Positions 51,224-61,204 of a stretch of 64,000 nt of DNA are shown one piece after another. The notes beneath the pieces were generated by a model. It ran no database searches. It worked only from the letters and a program-made list of their open reading frames with translations, and was not told the origin of the DNA. Positions within the stretch are counted from its first letter, which is position 1; each line of letters opens with the position of its first letter. Origin of the DNA: an uncultured Clostridia bacterium (GTDB lineage Bacteria; Bacillota; Clostridia; UBA1381); the NCBI GenBank assembly GCA_944390495.1, contig CALXQE010000043.1:1-64000 (forward strand). The letters are read 5' to 3'. A program made the position numbers and the translations under genes.

Positions 51224-54214
51224 ATGAAAAAATTAACAGCTGTTGTGACTACCATTGTAATCACAATATCAATGCTTTGTCAAACAGTTACATTTGCCGC
51301 TTTCAGCGATGTTACCGATGACAATTCTTACAAAAATGCGATAACAACGCTGTCAAAACTTTCGGTTATAGACGGCTATGAGGACGGCACATTTAAACCG
51401 GACAATCCCGTTACAAGAGCAGAATTTACAAAACTTATAGTTTCTTTGCTTGGCTATCAAGATATGACACATGAAACTATTGATTTTAGCGATGTAGATA
51501 CTTCTCACTGGGCTAAAAATTATATACAAACAGCATTCAACCTCGGTATTATAAACGGTATGGGAGACGGAACATTTGCTCCCGAATCACCGGTAACATA
51601 CGAACAAGCACTTAAAATGATAGTATGTACTCTTGGATATGATACATTCGCTATGCAAAACGGCGGATGGCCCTCAGGATATATATATCAAGCATCTTCA
51701 CTCGGTATTACAAAAAACATAGATGCATCATATAATCAAAATGCAACAAGAGGTGTAATTGCACAGTCACTTTACAATGCTCTTGAAATTGAAATGTACG
51801 AAAATACAGGTTTTGGCTGGAACAAAACTGATAAAACTTTGCTTAACGATTATCTTCAGGTAAAAGAATTAAAGGGTATTCTTACCGGTGTTGGAGATTA
51901 TGTAACGGAAGACTGTAAACGCGACTTGCTTGAAGGCGAAATGGCAATCATGTCAAACAGCGGTGAGGAAGTTATTATTAACTACCTATCTTATACACAA
52001 AACATATCTGATATAAGCAAGTATCTTGGCAATACAATTACAGTTTATTATAAACAGCCAACAGAAAATTCAGAAAAGACGCTTGTCATAATTGATGATG
52101 AAACATCAAAAAATACAGAATACGAAATTAACAGTTCTGATTTAAATAATTTTTCCGGAAATACTCTTAAGTATTACGAATCTGCTACCAAATCAAAGTC
52201 ACTTAAAATAAAAGATGACGTTACTATAAGATACAACGGAATGATAGTTACTTCCGAAGAACCTGTAACTCTTACTGACCCTGTAACAAATTCCGAAAAT
52301 TCATATTCACGTCAGGAAGCACTTGAATTATGGTTAAATCCTGACACGGGATACACAATTTACGGTACAGTTAAAGCTACTGATTCAGGCAATGACGGCA
52401 CAGTTGATATGCTTCAAATTTACGATTATGAAACAATGGTAGCATATTCAGCACCTACATCATCTGATTACCGAATAACAGACAAGCTTGTAACAGGTAA
52501 TTACTTGATTTTAGACCCACAAAGTGCAGAATATACTTACACAATAACAAAGAACGATAAAGAAATCCCTGTAACATCAATAGCTACAAACGATGTAATA
52601 CTTTACGCAAAAAGTCTTGACGGATCTCTTTATACACTTATTGTCACAAATCAAACAGTAAAAGGTACTATTTCATCAATAAATTCAGATGGTACTCGTA
52701 TTACTATAAGCGATAAACAATATGAACTCGGCGAAAAATGTGCATCATATATAAGTGAAAAAGATGGAAAGGAACTTAAAGCAGGACTTTCAGGTACATT
52801 CTATCTTGATGCCTTTAACACTGCGGTATTTGGTTCACTTGAGCAGACAGCTGTTCTACCATACGGCTATATTACAAACGCTTTCATAGATTATGACGAA
52901 GGCGGTAAAGTTTATATAACAGCTTATATGCAAAACGTATCAGGAGAAGCAGCTTCATACCCTCTAAAGGATAGAATAAAGCTAAACGGTTCTTCAATAA
53001 ATTCAGATCTTGCAATGGAAAGACTTGCTGATACAGCATCATATACAAACGGTGACACAGAGTTTTCAGACCAAATTTACGGAAACGGCAAAACACCGTC
53101 ACTTACAGGCTACTCACAGCCAGCAAGAATAAAAATCACAAACGGAGAAGTAACAGATATTATAACAGCTACATCTGATGAAGTCCAGAATGAAAACATA
53201 GATAAAGAACAGCTTGTTAAATGTAAAGATCTTGGTGCTTATACTTACACATCAAACAGTTTTTCACAAGACGGAAAAACATCATTTGCTGTAAATTCAT
53301 CAACCATTGTACTATGTATCCCTGGTGATAGAACAGATAACAAAAAATATGCTAAAAAGACACCTTCATCTGCATTTACAACAGGTGAAACATTCTATGT
53401 TGAAGCATACGATATAAATGCGTCTAAAGTTGCCGGGCTTATTATAATGTACGGCAGCGACGGTTCATTAAACAAGGTAAAGAAAGATTCTAACTATTCA
53501 GTAGTTGCCTCACTTCCTGAAAGTACATACAATGAATCAACAGATTCGACTTCACTTAAATTTGACGTATTTGCTGCAAGTAACACAACTAAATCATGGA
53601 CAACTTACGATGATACAGAGTTTAAAGATATAGCTGTGGGTGATGTTATACAATTTGCTTATGACAGTGATAACCTTGCTCAAGGCAGAATAAACTGTAT
53701 TAAATTCTCTGATATAGCAGCTGTTCTTGACGGTGAAGAATATAACGGTCAAAAATACAGCTGGGCAGAAGAACAAACACCGTCAGAAGAAAATAACTTC
53801 CAAGAATATAAATTTGATTATAGGTTCAAAAAAACGGGTACAGATGAAGACGAAATATACTCAAATTCTTCACTTGGAACTACCGAACCATATTCAAGAG
53901 CTTGTATGTATAATGTAAGTCAAGTACTGCTTGACGATAAGAAGCTATACGTTACAAAAGACGGTTTTACAGCCGGAGAAGATGGAACTCTTGTTCTTGA
54001 CGACAGTAATTACGAAGAAGTTACAATCACTTCTGCAACGAAAATTGTAAGAATGGAAGATACTCGTGATGAAATCAGCAGATACGCTTCAGGTACAACA
54101 ACTGATATGTCAATTAATGACCTGAAAGACGCAAAGAACTTCGGAGCAGGCTGCTCAAAGGTTCTTATATGTAAAACAAAAGGTGTAGCAAGATTAATCG
54201 TTGTATATAATTGA
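51224..54214 (+). CDS. Large secreted SLH-domain surface protein, paralogue of the 21332 gene
   Basis: A 996-residue secreted protein. Signal peptide (KKLTAVVTTIVITISMLCQT, cleavage near TFAA), then three SLH domains in residues about 25-185 with VIDGYEDGTFKPDNPVTRAE and GIINGMGDGTFAPESPVTYE, then about 800 residues of beta-rich repeats. It matches the 1040-residue protein along the whole length. Examples are VDMLQIYDYETMVAYS against VYDVVFVDSYEVMVVSS, and LSGTFYLDAFNTAVFGS against VEGTYYFDKFGRIAYVE. It lacks the TEAP linker. Probable surface-layer or wall-bound protein; divergent from ftsH. Confidence 0.88.
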   Translation: MKKLTAVVTTIVITISMLCQTVTFAAFSDVTDDNSYKNAITTLSKLSVIDGYEDGTFKPDNPVTRAEFTKLIVSLLGYQDMTHETIDFSDVDTSHWAKNYIQTAFNLGIINGMGDGTFAPESPVTYEQALKMIVCTLGYDTFAMQNGGWPSGYIYQASSLGITKNIDASYNQNATRGVIAQSLYNALEIEMYENTGFGWNKTDKTLLNDYLQVKELKGILTGVGDYVTEDCKRDLLEGEMAIMSNSGEEVIINYLSYTQNISDISKYLGNTITVYYKQPTENSEKTLVIIDDETSKNTEYEINSSDLNNFSGNTLKYYESATKSKSLKIKDDVTIRYNGMIVTSEEPVTLTDPVTNSENSYSRQEALELWLNPDTGYTIYGTVKATDSGNDGTVDMLQIYDYETMVAYSAPTSSDYRITDKLVTGNYLILDPQSAEYTYTITKNDKEIPVTSIATNDVILYAKSLDGSLYTLIVTNQTVKGTISSINSDGTRITISDKQYELGEKCASYISEKDGKELKAGLSGTFYLDAFNTAVFGSLEQTAVLPYGYITNAFIDYDEGGKVYITAYMQNVSGEAASYPLKDRIKLNGSSINSDLAMERLADTASYTNGDTEFSDQIYGNGKTPSLTGYSQPARIKITNGEVTDIITATSDEVQNENIDKEQLVKCKDLGAYTYTSNSFSQDGKTSFAVNSSTIVLCIPGDRTDNKKYAKKTPSSAFTTGETFYVEAYDINASKVAGLIIMYGSDGSLNKVKKDSNYSVVASLPESTYNESTDSTSLKFDVFAASNTTKSWTTYDDTEFKDIAVGDVIQFAYDSDNLAQGRINCIKFSDIAAVLDGEEYNGQKYSWAEEQTPSEENNFQEYKFDYRFKKTGTDEDEIYSNSSLGTTEPYSRACMYNVSQVLLDDKKLYVTKDGFTAGEDGTLVLDDSNYEEVTITSATKIVRMEDTRDEISRYASGTTTDMSINDLKDAKNFGAGCSKVLICKTKGVARLIVVYN

Positions 54215-54216
54215 TA

Positions 54217-54255
54217 GAAAAAAATACGTAAGGCAAAGCCTTACGTATTTTTTTA
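54217..54255 (+). terminator. Terminator of the second large SLH gene
   Basis: AAATACGTAAGGC/GCCTTACGTATTT stem with a 3-nt loop (about 54222-54250), then TTTTTTATTTT. Symmetric A/T flanks make it usable from both sides. Confidence 0.9.
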
Positions 54256-54314
54256 TTTTATCTAAAAGCAAAACAGACAAACCTATCATGGCTTGTCTGC
54301 AATTTAATTTTCAA

Positions 54315-54608
54315 TTATTCTTCATCTGCTGCCGGAGCCTCATCTTCAACAGCATCGTATGCTGCAAGCACCTTACTTTCAAGCATACCTCTCATTTCAC
54401 TGTTTATAGGATGTGCAATATCTCTATATTCGCCATCCGGAGTTCTTCTGCTCGGCATAGCAACAAAAAGCTTTTCCGGGCCTTCAATAACCTTTACGTC
54501 ATGTACTGCAAATGCATTATCAAATGTAACTGATGCAACTGCTTTCATCTTTCCGTCACCGGCTATCTTTTTAATTCTGATGTCTGTTATTTCCACAAGT
54601 TTCACCAC
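54315..54608 (-). CDS. spoVG: SpoVG septation regulator
   Basis: A 97-residue protein, standard length for SpoVG. It has [20 protein letters not shown] at the start, [20 protein letters not shown], and [22 protein letters not shown]. It is an RNA/DNA-binding regulator of sporulation-time septation and cell-wall genes. Its promoter here (TTGACA-N17-TATTAT) looks like ordinary sigma-A rather than the sigma-H promoter of B. subtilis. Confidence 0.96.
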   Translation of the reverse strand: MVKLVEITDIRIKKIAGDGKMKAVASVTFDNAFAVHDVKVIEGPEKLFVAMPSRRTPDGEYRDIAHPINSEMRGMLESKVLAAYDAVEDEAPAADEE

Positions 54609-54631
54609 CCTTCGACATTCTGTATAGTGTT

Positions 54632-54660
54632 ATAATATAGTAAATATTTGGATTTGTCAA
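54632..54660 (-). promoter_or_regulatory. Promoter of spoVG
   Basis: TTGACA (54655-54660), 17 bp, TATTAT (54632-54637) on the minus strand. Confidence 0.75.
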
Positions 54661-54803
54661 GTATTTTGCACAGATTTTATTGAAAAAATCACTTAAAAAT
54701 TGTAAAACTTTATTTCAAATCAGAAAAATTTGTAAAAAAGGGTTTTCAATTTATAAATTAAGGTATATAATAAATATACTAATTATTAAGAGGAGAATTG
54801 ATA

Positions 54804-56195
54804 ATGAACAGATTTCAAATATCTGACATAGAAAAAAATGCTTCTATACACTTTATAGGTATAGGCGGAATAAGTATGAGCGGACTTGCACAAATTGCAA
54901 TCAAAAACGGTTATACCGTTACAGGTTCAGATTGGAACGAAAGTAATATAACTAAAAAGCTTGAAGAATTAGGTGCAGATATAGTTTACGGCCATGACGC
55001 TGTAAATACAAAAGGGATAGAAAATGCTTCTCTTGTTGTATACACAGCTGCGGCAAAAGATGATAATCCCGAAATGATTCTTGCTAAAGAGAAAGGCATA
55101 CGTACTATTGGCAGAGCAGAATTTTTAGGTGCTATAATGAAAAGATATAAGCACGCAGTAGGAGTAAGCGGTACTCACGGCAAAACAACCACAACCTCCA
55201 TGCTCGCTCATGCACTTATAGGTGCTAACCTTGACCCTACAATAAGCGTAGGCGGCGAACTTGACCTTATAGGCGGAAATATAAAAACAGGAAGCCACGA
55301 ATATTTCGTAACAGAGGCGTGCGAATATACTAACAGCTTTTTAAAATTCTATCCGACAATCGCACTTATAACAAATATTGAAGAGGACCACCTTGATTTC
55401 TTTTCAGGAATAGATGAGATTATAGAAAGCTTCAGGCAGTTTGCATATTTAACAAAAGATATAGGTTATGTCGTAGCAATGGGTGATGATTTAAACATAA
55501 AAAAAGCCCTTGAAGGTGCTGATGACTTAAATATTATAACTTATGGTATGGATACAAAAAACAATTACTACCCTGCAAATATAGAATACCATGCAGGTTT
55601 TCCGTCATTTGATGTGATGAAAAAGGGAGAAAAAATATGTTCCGTAAAATTAAATGTTCCGGGTGACCATAATATTTTAAACTCACTTGCAACAGTTGCA
55701 GTATGCCAGCTTTGCGGAGTTAATGCTGATGTTGCCGCAAAAGGTATTGAAACTTTTAAAGGTACACACAGACGTTTTGAAAAAAAAGGATTTTTAAACG
55801 GCGCTGTCGTCATAGATGATTATGCACATCACCCAACGGAAATAAAAGCGACATTAAGTGCCGCAAAGAAATTCCCTCACAACAAAGTATGGTGTGTATT
55901 TCAGCCCCATACCTATTCAAGAACAAGAACATTATGGACAGAATTTACCGAAGCATTCGACGACGCTGACGAGCTTATTATGACTCATATATATGCTGCA
56001 AGAGAAAAATATGACGGTGTTACAAATCCTGAAAACCTTGCAAACGATATATGCAAAAGAGGAGTAAAAGCACAGTATATTGATAAATTTGACGACATAG
56101 CTGAATTTCTGAAAAAACACGTATCAAAGGGAGATATTGTATTTACAATGGGTGCCGGAGATGTTGTTAACATAGGAGATTTAATAGCCGAATAA
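54804..56195 (+). CDS. murC: UDP-N-acetylmuramate-L-alanine ligase
   Basis: About 463 residues, the usual MurC length. N-terminal HFIGIGGISMSGLAQIA for the UDP-binding loop, ATP site GVSGTHGKTTTTSML near residue 118, central EACEYTNSFL and TNIEEDHLDF, and the C-terminal VIDDYAHHPTEIKATL and FQPHTYSRTRTL. It adds L-alanine to UDP-MurNAc in wall precursor synthesis. I start at the ATG at 54804 (AGGAG 8 bp upstream), not at a TTG six bases earlier. Confidence 0.95.
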   Translation: MNRFQISDIEKNASIHFIGIGGISMSGLAQIAIKNGYTVTGSDWNESNITKKLEELGADIVYGHDAVNTKGIENASLVVYTAAAKDDNPEMILAKEKGIRTIGRAEFLGAIMKRYKHAVGVSGTHGKTTTTSMLAHALIGANLDPTISVGGELDLIGGNIKTGSHEYFVTEACEYTNSFLKFYPTIALITNIEEDHLDFFSGIDEIIESFRQFAYLTKDIGYVVAMGDDLNIKKALEGADDLNIITYGMDTKNNYYPANIEYHAGFPSFDVMKKGEKICSVKLNVPGDHNILNSLATVAVCQLCGVNADVAAKGIETFKGTHRRFEKKGFLNGAVVIDDYAHHPTEIKATLSAAKKFPHNKVWCVFQPHTYSRTRTLWTEFTEAFDDADELIMTHIYAAREKYDGVTNPENLANDICKRGVKAQYIDKFDDIAEFLKKHVSKGDIVFTMGAGDVVNIGDLIAE

Positions 56196-56196
56196 A

Positions 56197-56265
56197 AAAA
56201 ACAGCCGTGATGATTAACAATGTAATTACTATTACATTTGTCATATCAAAAACGGCTGTTTTTTT
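56197..56265. terminator. Double-hairpin bidirectional terminator after murC
   Basis: Outer stem AAAAACAGCCGT/ACGGCTGTTTTT encloses an inner stem AATGTAAT/ATTACATT (56219-56238). T run TTTTTTT on the plus strand and TTTTTTT on the minus. Confidence 0.75.
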
Positions 56266-57322
56266 ATGCCATTATGAAATTATATAATCTTACTATTGTT
56301 GCTATCGCCTGTTCCACAGTATATGAGCCCTGCGGTACAAATTCAGTAGCTGTCATGCCTGTCATGATTTTATTTTCGTTTGCCCATGTAACGTAAAACA
56401 CAGCCCAAGGTGATACACTGCCTGAATCACTGTAAGTAAGACTGGTATTAGTTCCTACCCATTTATACATTTCTGCGGTCTTACACAAAAGTGCAGCCGC
56501 TTCCTCACGTGTTATAATTCCGTATGGATCAAAATGCTCTTCATCTTTACCATTTACTATTCCCAGTGCATAAAGAATGTTAACTGCATCATTAACACCC
56601 TCACAATCAACAAAATAGTTCTTTAAGTACGGTTCACCTCTATCAATCATATACGTATCCAAGTCTTTATAATTTTCTTTAACAGCAATCATATTACCTA
56701 AAAGTACACAGAATTCCTCTCGTGTAATATTATCGCTGTATTTACCAGTAAATTGATATGGCAACAGACTTTTTTGAGCTGCTTCCTGTGCAAAAGACTG
56801 TGCCCAAGGTGCAGCAGGTAATTTTAGAAAATCGTTAGCAGTAGCTCTGTGAAGTTCTTCACCTGTTTGTCTTTCCTTATCGTCTTTATACTTACTGTCA
56901 AGATACAATAATTCTTCCGTATCTTCATCGCTTAATTTATAGCATATATAGTTACTATCTCCGTAAAGACCTATTTGTATGCCGGAAGTAAAGAAATAGC
57001 TTTTCACATCATTTTGAGTATATACGTTTATAGAAAGTCCTCTAAATGGAGTAGGATTTACTTTTCTATACACAGTCATATCTTGAGCAGTATAGTAAAA
57101 ATCAAGTATTTCCTCTCGTGTAAGCTCCGTATAACTACCGTCCGCAACGTTTGAAACAGTAACTCTCGTTATTTCATCACCGTTAAATATTCCCATTGCG
57201 TCAGAAAGAGTCATATTTTCAGGTAAGTCCACAACATTATACGCATGTACTGCCACCGTATGTATCAACATAAGAAACATAAGCGGCATAAATAATTTTA
57301 TAAATTTCTTAATGGTAATCAC
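56264..57322 (-). CDS. Secreted SLH-domain protein, short type
   Basis: About 350 residues. Signal peptide (KKFIKLFMPLMFLMLIHTVA, cleavage near VHA), then a 130-residue unrecognised domain (VYRKVNPTPFRGLSINVYTQ), then two or three SLH repeats from about residue 170 to the end (KYSDNITREEFCVLLGNM, GIVNGKDEEHFDPYGIITRE, KIMTGMTATEFVPQGSYTVE). Domain order is reversed against the two large SLH proteins. The start is unclear: GTG at 57322 lies directly against GGAG, while an ATT at 57311-57313 (giving KKFIKLF) is 8 bp from GGAGG. Confidence 0.8.
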   Translation of the reverse strand: MITIKKFIKLFMPLMFLMLIHTVAVHAYNVVDLPENMTLSDAMGIFNGDEITRVTVSNVADGSYTELTREEILDFYYTAQDMTVYRKVNPTPFRGLSINVYTQNDVKSYFFTSGIQIGLYGDSNYICYKLSDEDTEELLYLDSKYKDDKERQTGEELHRATANDFLKLPAAPWAQSFAQEAAQKSLLPYQFTGKYSDNITREEFCVLLGNMIAVKENYKDLDTYMIDRGEPYLKNYFVDCEGVNDAVNILYALGIVNGKDEEHFDPYGIITREEAAALLCKTAEMYKWVGTNTSLTYSDSGSVSPWAVFYVTWANENKIMTGMTATEFVPQGSYTVEQAIATIVRLYNFIMA

Positions 57323-57328
57323 CTCCGA

Positions 57329-57991
57329 TTAAAAAACGCAGTATGTGTCCATATACTTTTTCATATTTGTTAAAATTTCACCGTATGAACCATCCTGCTC
57401 AAGGTATTCATAAATATCCTTAACAGTTATTATTGAATGTACGTTTATACCAAAATCCTCCATTACCTCCATAATAGTTGTTTTGTTTGGATTCTGACCA
57501 ACTTCACATCTGTTTACTGAAATAAACATATCCTTAACTTCAACATTAGCCGCACCTTTTAAGATAGGCATAGTTTCTCTTACAGCAGTACCTGCTGTAA
57601 TAACATCTTCGATAATAATAACTCTGTCACCGTCCTGAGGCTTATAACCTACAAGTGAACCGCCCTCACCGTGATCCTTCTCTTCTTTTCTGTTAAAGAA
57701 ATAAGGCTTGTCTATTTCATATTCGTTATAAAGTGCCGCTGCCGCAGCCGTTGCAAGAGGTATTCCTTTATATGCCGGGCCGAACATACAGTCAAACTCA
57801 CTGCCGCATGCTTTCTTAATAAGTGCAGCATAGAATTTACCAAGTGTTGCAATCTGCTTTCCTGTTTTGAAATTACCGGTATTTACAAAATACGGTGTAT
57901 TTCTTCCGCTCTTTGTAACGAAATCTCCGAAACGAAGCACATCGGATTCCATCATAAATTCAATAAATTCCTTTTTCTTTTCTGTAAGCAT
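57329..57991 (-). CDS. pyrE: Orotate phosphoribosyltransferase
   Basis: A 220-residue enzyme. The PRPP motif is VIIIEDVITAGTAVRE near residue 125; MFGPAYKGIPLATA near 68 and the YFFNRKEEKDHGEGG loop near 98 are typical. It makes orotidine monophosphate in pyrimidine synthesis. Unusually it sits away from other pyr genes, between the short SLH gene (6-bp gap) and the sigma-factor gene. Confidence 0.93.
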   Translation of the reverse strand: MLTEKKKEFIEFMMESDVLRFGDFVTKSGRNTPYFVNTGNFKTGKQIATLGKFYAALIKKACGSEFDCMFGPAYKGIPLATAAAAALYNEYEIDKPYFFNRKEEKDHGEGGSLVGYKPQDGDRVIIIEDVITAGTAVRETMPILKGAANVEVKDMFISVNRCEVGQNPNKTTIMEVMEDFGINVHSIITVKDIYEYLEQDGSYGEILTNMKKYMDTYCVF

Positions 57992-58006
57992 ATCAAATCT
58001 CCTTTC

Positions 58007-58744
58007 CTAATCCCTGAAATATAAGTTTCTCATTTTTTTAAGCACTCGTTTTTCCATTCGTGATACCTGCATTTGGGAAACGCCCATTAGATTTGCAATT
58101 TCCTTTTGACTTTTTTCCTCATAGTAGCGATATTCGACAAACTGTTTTTCATCATTTGTAAGCTTGTCCAAACAAAACTTTATAAAGTCTTTATCCTCAA
58201 TCATAAGGTAATTTCTGTCTTCCACACCTACAAGGTTTGAAAAACTCATTTCACCATCGGCATAGGCCTCATATTCAAGGGACTTCATAAAAGATAAATC
58301 ACTCATCTCGGATACACTTTCCAAAAGTTCCTCCGGAATATTCAAAATTCTTGCCATTTCCGATTGCGACATACCACCGGAAACTCTTTTTATCCTTTCC
58401 GCCTTGTAGAATATCTCATAAATACGGCGTGGTATTTTTATAAAATTACCCTTATCTCTAAAATACTTACGTATCTCCCCAAGTACAGTAGGTGTTGCAA
58501 AAGTTGCAAACTTTACGCCTCTGTCAGGATCAAATCTTTCAACGGCATATAATATACCCATGCACGCAACCTGAAATATATCATCATATTCAACGCCTCT
58601 ATTGACGAACTTGCGTGAAAGAATTTCCGCAATATATATGTAGGAGGATACTATTTCATCACGAAGCTGTATATCCCTTGTTTCTTTATAACGGGAAAAC
58701 ATTTCATATTCACTTGTTGCTATTTCGGGTTTGAGTACAGCCAT
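58007..58744 (-). CDS. Sigma factor of the SigB/SigF/SigG group
   Basis: A 245-residue sigma-70 of group 3. Region 2 shows RGVEYDDIFQVACMGILYAV and FDPDRGVKFATFATPTVLGE with IRKYFRDKGN, closest by eye to SigB-type; region 3 has SQSEMARILNIPEELLESV; region 4 ends with KSQKEIANLMGVSQMQVSRM. No spoIIA or spoIIG genes flank it and no RsbW/RsbV partners are in the window, so I do not name it sigF or sigG. It lies between lysS operon genes and pyrE. Confidence 0.85.
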   Translation of the reverse strand: MAVLKPEIATSEYEMFSRYKETRDIQLRDEIVSSYIYIAEILSRKFVNRGVEYDDIFQVACMGILYAVERFDPDRGVKFATFATPTVLGEIRKYFRDKGNFIKIPRRIYEIFYKAERIKRVSGGMSQSEMARILNIPEELLESVSEMSDLSFMKSLEYEAYADGEMSFSNLVGVEDRNYLMIEDKDFIKFCLDKLTNDEKQFVEYRYYEEKSQKEIANLMGVSQMQVSRMEKRVLKKMRNLYFRD

Positions 58745-58769
58745 AATAACCCTCCTTTATCTGCTCGAT

Positions 58770-59429
58770 TTACTTAATCAGCATAGCTGCTGCATTTAAT
58801 GAATCCTCATGAGCCTTTACATTTGCCTCATCGTCCTTGTAATTACGGCTGACCATTATATATAAATCATCGCAGTAAATATTTTTTTCTTTAAATAAAG
58901 CACTATCCGCCAAGCTTACAGCATAACCTGTGCCATTTTCAGCTTTTAAAACTTCAGCGGAAGTTTCACCTGCCCATTTTGAAACATCTTCAAATGAATC
59001 TTGTATTGAATCACGTTGCAGGTATATCTGTGCCTGTTCCTTATCCATTAAGTATATAAACGAACAGTCATCTAAAAAAGTCATATCAAGTTTAGTCTGT
59101 ACGGCATAGTCGTATTCTGCACTGCCATTACTATCCATAAATACCAATGGCTGGAATAATACGGAATTTTCGCCATTTCCGTCAATATCAGTTATATACT
59201 GAGCCACAAGATTTTCTATATCCTCCGCCTCACGTTCAGTATAATTTTTATGACCGGCATACACAACGTTCATATCGTATTTCGGTCTTGTTGCACACTG
59301 AACAATCGTAACCGACGCCACAAGTAATGCAACTACTGTTATAATAATGTGCCATTTATAATAGTCCCAAATATACTGCCACCACTTGGCTGTATATTTC
59401 GGCGGAACAGTTCCATACTTTTCTGCCAT
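58770..59429 (-). CDS. Single-span membrane protein of unknown function
   Basis: A 219-residue protein with one N-terminal span (about 25-45, WHIIITVVALLVASVTIVQC) and a soluble extracellular domain of 170 residues rich in Asp, Asn and Tyr. Family unrecognised. It starts 17 bp after lysS and ends 25 bp before the sigma-factor gene, so it may be part of their operon. No lipobox. Confidence 0.6.
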   Translation of the reverse strand: MAEKYGTVPPKYTAKWWQYIWDYYKWHIIITVVALLVASVTIVQCATRPKYDMNVVYAGHKNYTEREAEDIENLVAQYITDIDGNGENSVLFQPLVFMDSNGSAEYDYAVQTKLDMTFLDDCSFIYLMDKEQAQIYLQRDSIQDSFEDVSKWAGETSAEVLKAENGTGYAVSLADSALFKEKNIYCDDLYIMVSRNYKDDEANVKAHEDSLNAAAMLIK

Positions 59430-59446
59430 ATTTTTTGACCTCCTGA

Positions 59447-61000
59447 TTAATCTTTAAGCGGCTTCATTGTCGGGAACAGAAGCACATCTCTAATTGCAGG
59501 TGAATCTGTTAAAAGCATACACATACGGTCAATACCGAAACCTATACCGCCTGTCGGAGGCATACCTATTTCAAGGGCACGCATAAAGTCCTCATCTGTT
59601 GTATTAGCCTCTTCATCACCTTGTGCCAAAAGTTCCTCCTGAGCCTTAAAACGTTCTCTTTGGTCAATCGGGTCATTAAGCTCTGAATATGCGTTTGCCA
59701 TTTCCCAGCCGTTCATAAAGAACTCAAAACGTTCAACATATTCAGGATTTTCCGGCTTTTTCTTTGTAAGCGGTGATATTTCAACCGGATGGTCCATTAC
59801 AAATGTAGGCTGAACTAAATGTTCTTCTGCAAATTCCTCAAAGAATAGGTTTAGTATATCACCTTTCTTATGTCTTTCCTCATATTCAACATGATGTTCG
59901 TCAGCAGCCCTGCGTGCTTCCTCAAGAGTATGAATTTCATTAAAGTCAACACCTGAATACTTCTTTACCGCATCTACCATTGTAATACGTTCAAACGGCT
60001 TACCTAAATCCATCTCTATTCCATTATAAACAATCTTTGTAGTACCAAGTACCTCTTGTGCAACATGACGATACATATTTTCTGTAAGGTCCATCATACC
60101 GTGGTAATCTGTATATGCCTGATACAGTTCCATAAGAGTAAATTCAGGATTGTGACGTGTATCAAGACCTTCATTTCTAAATACTCTTCCTATTTCATAA
60201 ACCTTATCAAATCCGCCGACAATAAGACGCTTTAAATAAAGCTCAAGTGAAATTCTAAGTTTGAAATCTTCATCAAGAGCATTAAAATGTGTTTCAAATG
60301 GACGTGCAGCTGCACCGCCTGCATTTGACACAAGCATCGGTGTTTCAACTTCCAAAAATCCCTGACCGTTAAGATAGCTTCTTATCGACGCAATAATCTT
60401 TGAACGTTTAATAAAGGTATCTTTAACATCAGCGTTCATAATAAGGTCAATATATCTTTGACGATATCTAAGGTCAGTATCTGTCATACCATGGAACTTT
60501 TCAGGAAGCGGTAAAAGTGACTTTGAAAGAAGTGTTATTTTATCAACTCTTACAGAAATTTCACCTGTCTGAGTAGTAAACACTTCACCCTCTGCACCGA
60601 TTATATCGCCAATATCAAGCTTTTTAAAGCGAGCGTATTCCTCTTCACCTAAAACATCTTTCTTTACGAAAAGCTGTATTTGTCCTTCTATATCCTGTAC
60701 ATGAATGAAACCTACTTTACCCATACCTCTCTTTGACATGATTCTACCGGCTACCGAAACTATCTGTCCGTCAAGTTCTGAGATATGTGCCTTTATAATC
60801 TGAACTTCATCACTGCCACGTTTTTTAAGTTCACGTTCTTCTTCTGTGTAATTATCCTTTATCTGAGATGATGTATGTGTACGATTAAACTTTGTAATCT
60901 TAAAAGGATCTCTGCCTTCATTTTGTAATTCTGAAAGTTTATCTCTTCGAACCTGCAGCAATGCAGAAAGCTGCTGTTCATTCTGTTCTGTATTTTCCAT
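59447..61000 (-). CDS. lysS: Lysyl-tRNA synthetase, class II
   Basis: A 517-residue class II synthetase. An anticodon-binding OB domain lies at about 75-165 ([21 protein letters not shown]). Motif 2 is in [20 protein letters not shown] near residue 265 and motif 3 is [16 protein letters not shown] near the end. It charges tRNA-Lys (a UUU tRNA is at 4560). Promoter TTGTAA-N17-TATAAT lies upstream (61044-61072). First gene of a probable operon with the membrane protein and sigma factor. Confidence 0.95.
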   Translation of the reverse strand: MENTEQNEQQLSALLQVRRDKLSELQNEGRDPFKITKFNRTHTSSQIKDNYTEEERELKKRGSDEVQIIKAHISELDGQIVSVAGRIMSKRGMGKVGFIHVQDIEGQIQLFVKKDVLGEEEYARFKKLDIGDIIGAEGEVFTTQTGEISVRVDKITLLSKSLLPLPEKFHGMTDTDLRYRQRYIDLIMNADVKDTFIKRSKIIASIRSYLNGQGFLEVETPMLVSNAGGAAARPFETHFNALDEDFKLRISLELYLKRLIVGGFDKVYEIGRVFRNEGLDTRHNPEFTLMELYQAYTDYHGMMDLTENMYRHVAQEVLGTTKIVYNGIEMDLGKPFERITMVDAVKKYSGVDFNEIHTLEEARRAADEHHVEYEERHKKGDILNLFFEEFAEEHLVQPTFVMDHPVEISPLTKKKPENPEYVERFEFFMNGWEMANAYSELNDPIDQRERFKAQEELLAQGDEEANTTDEDFMRALEIGMPPTGGIGFGIDRMCMLLTDSPAIRDVLLFPTMKPLKD

Positions 61001-61043
61001 ATATAAAAATCCTCCTTAAAAAATCTATCGCATATTCCATATA

Positions 61044-61072
61044 ATTATATACCATAAACGTTAATTTTACAA
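61044..61072 (-). promoter_or_regulatory. Promoter of the lysS operon
   Basis: TTGTAA (61067-61072), 17 bp, TATAAT (61044-61049) on the minus strand. Confidence 0.7.
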
Positions 61073-61141
61073 TGTTTTTTAAGAAAAAAGTCGTATTTTC
61101 ATTACATTGTTACATAGTAAATACCAATTTTTTTAGCAGCC

Positions 61142-61170
61142 TTGACATTATTACAATAATTTTATAAAAT
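61142..61170 (+). promoter_or_regulatory. Promoter of the glucosaminidase gene
   Basis: TTGACA (61142-61147), 17 bp, TAAAAT (61165-61170); 35 bp before the start codon. Confidence 0.8.
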
Positions 61171-61204
61171 GAGATAACAATAAATTATTTCGGTGGTGTT
61201 AGAA

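Noticed and set aside
58007-58744. Naming this sigma factor sigF or sigG
   Set aside because: Sequence looks as close to SigB-type, and neither spoIIAA/AB nor spoIIGA/sigE is nearby.
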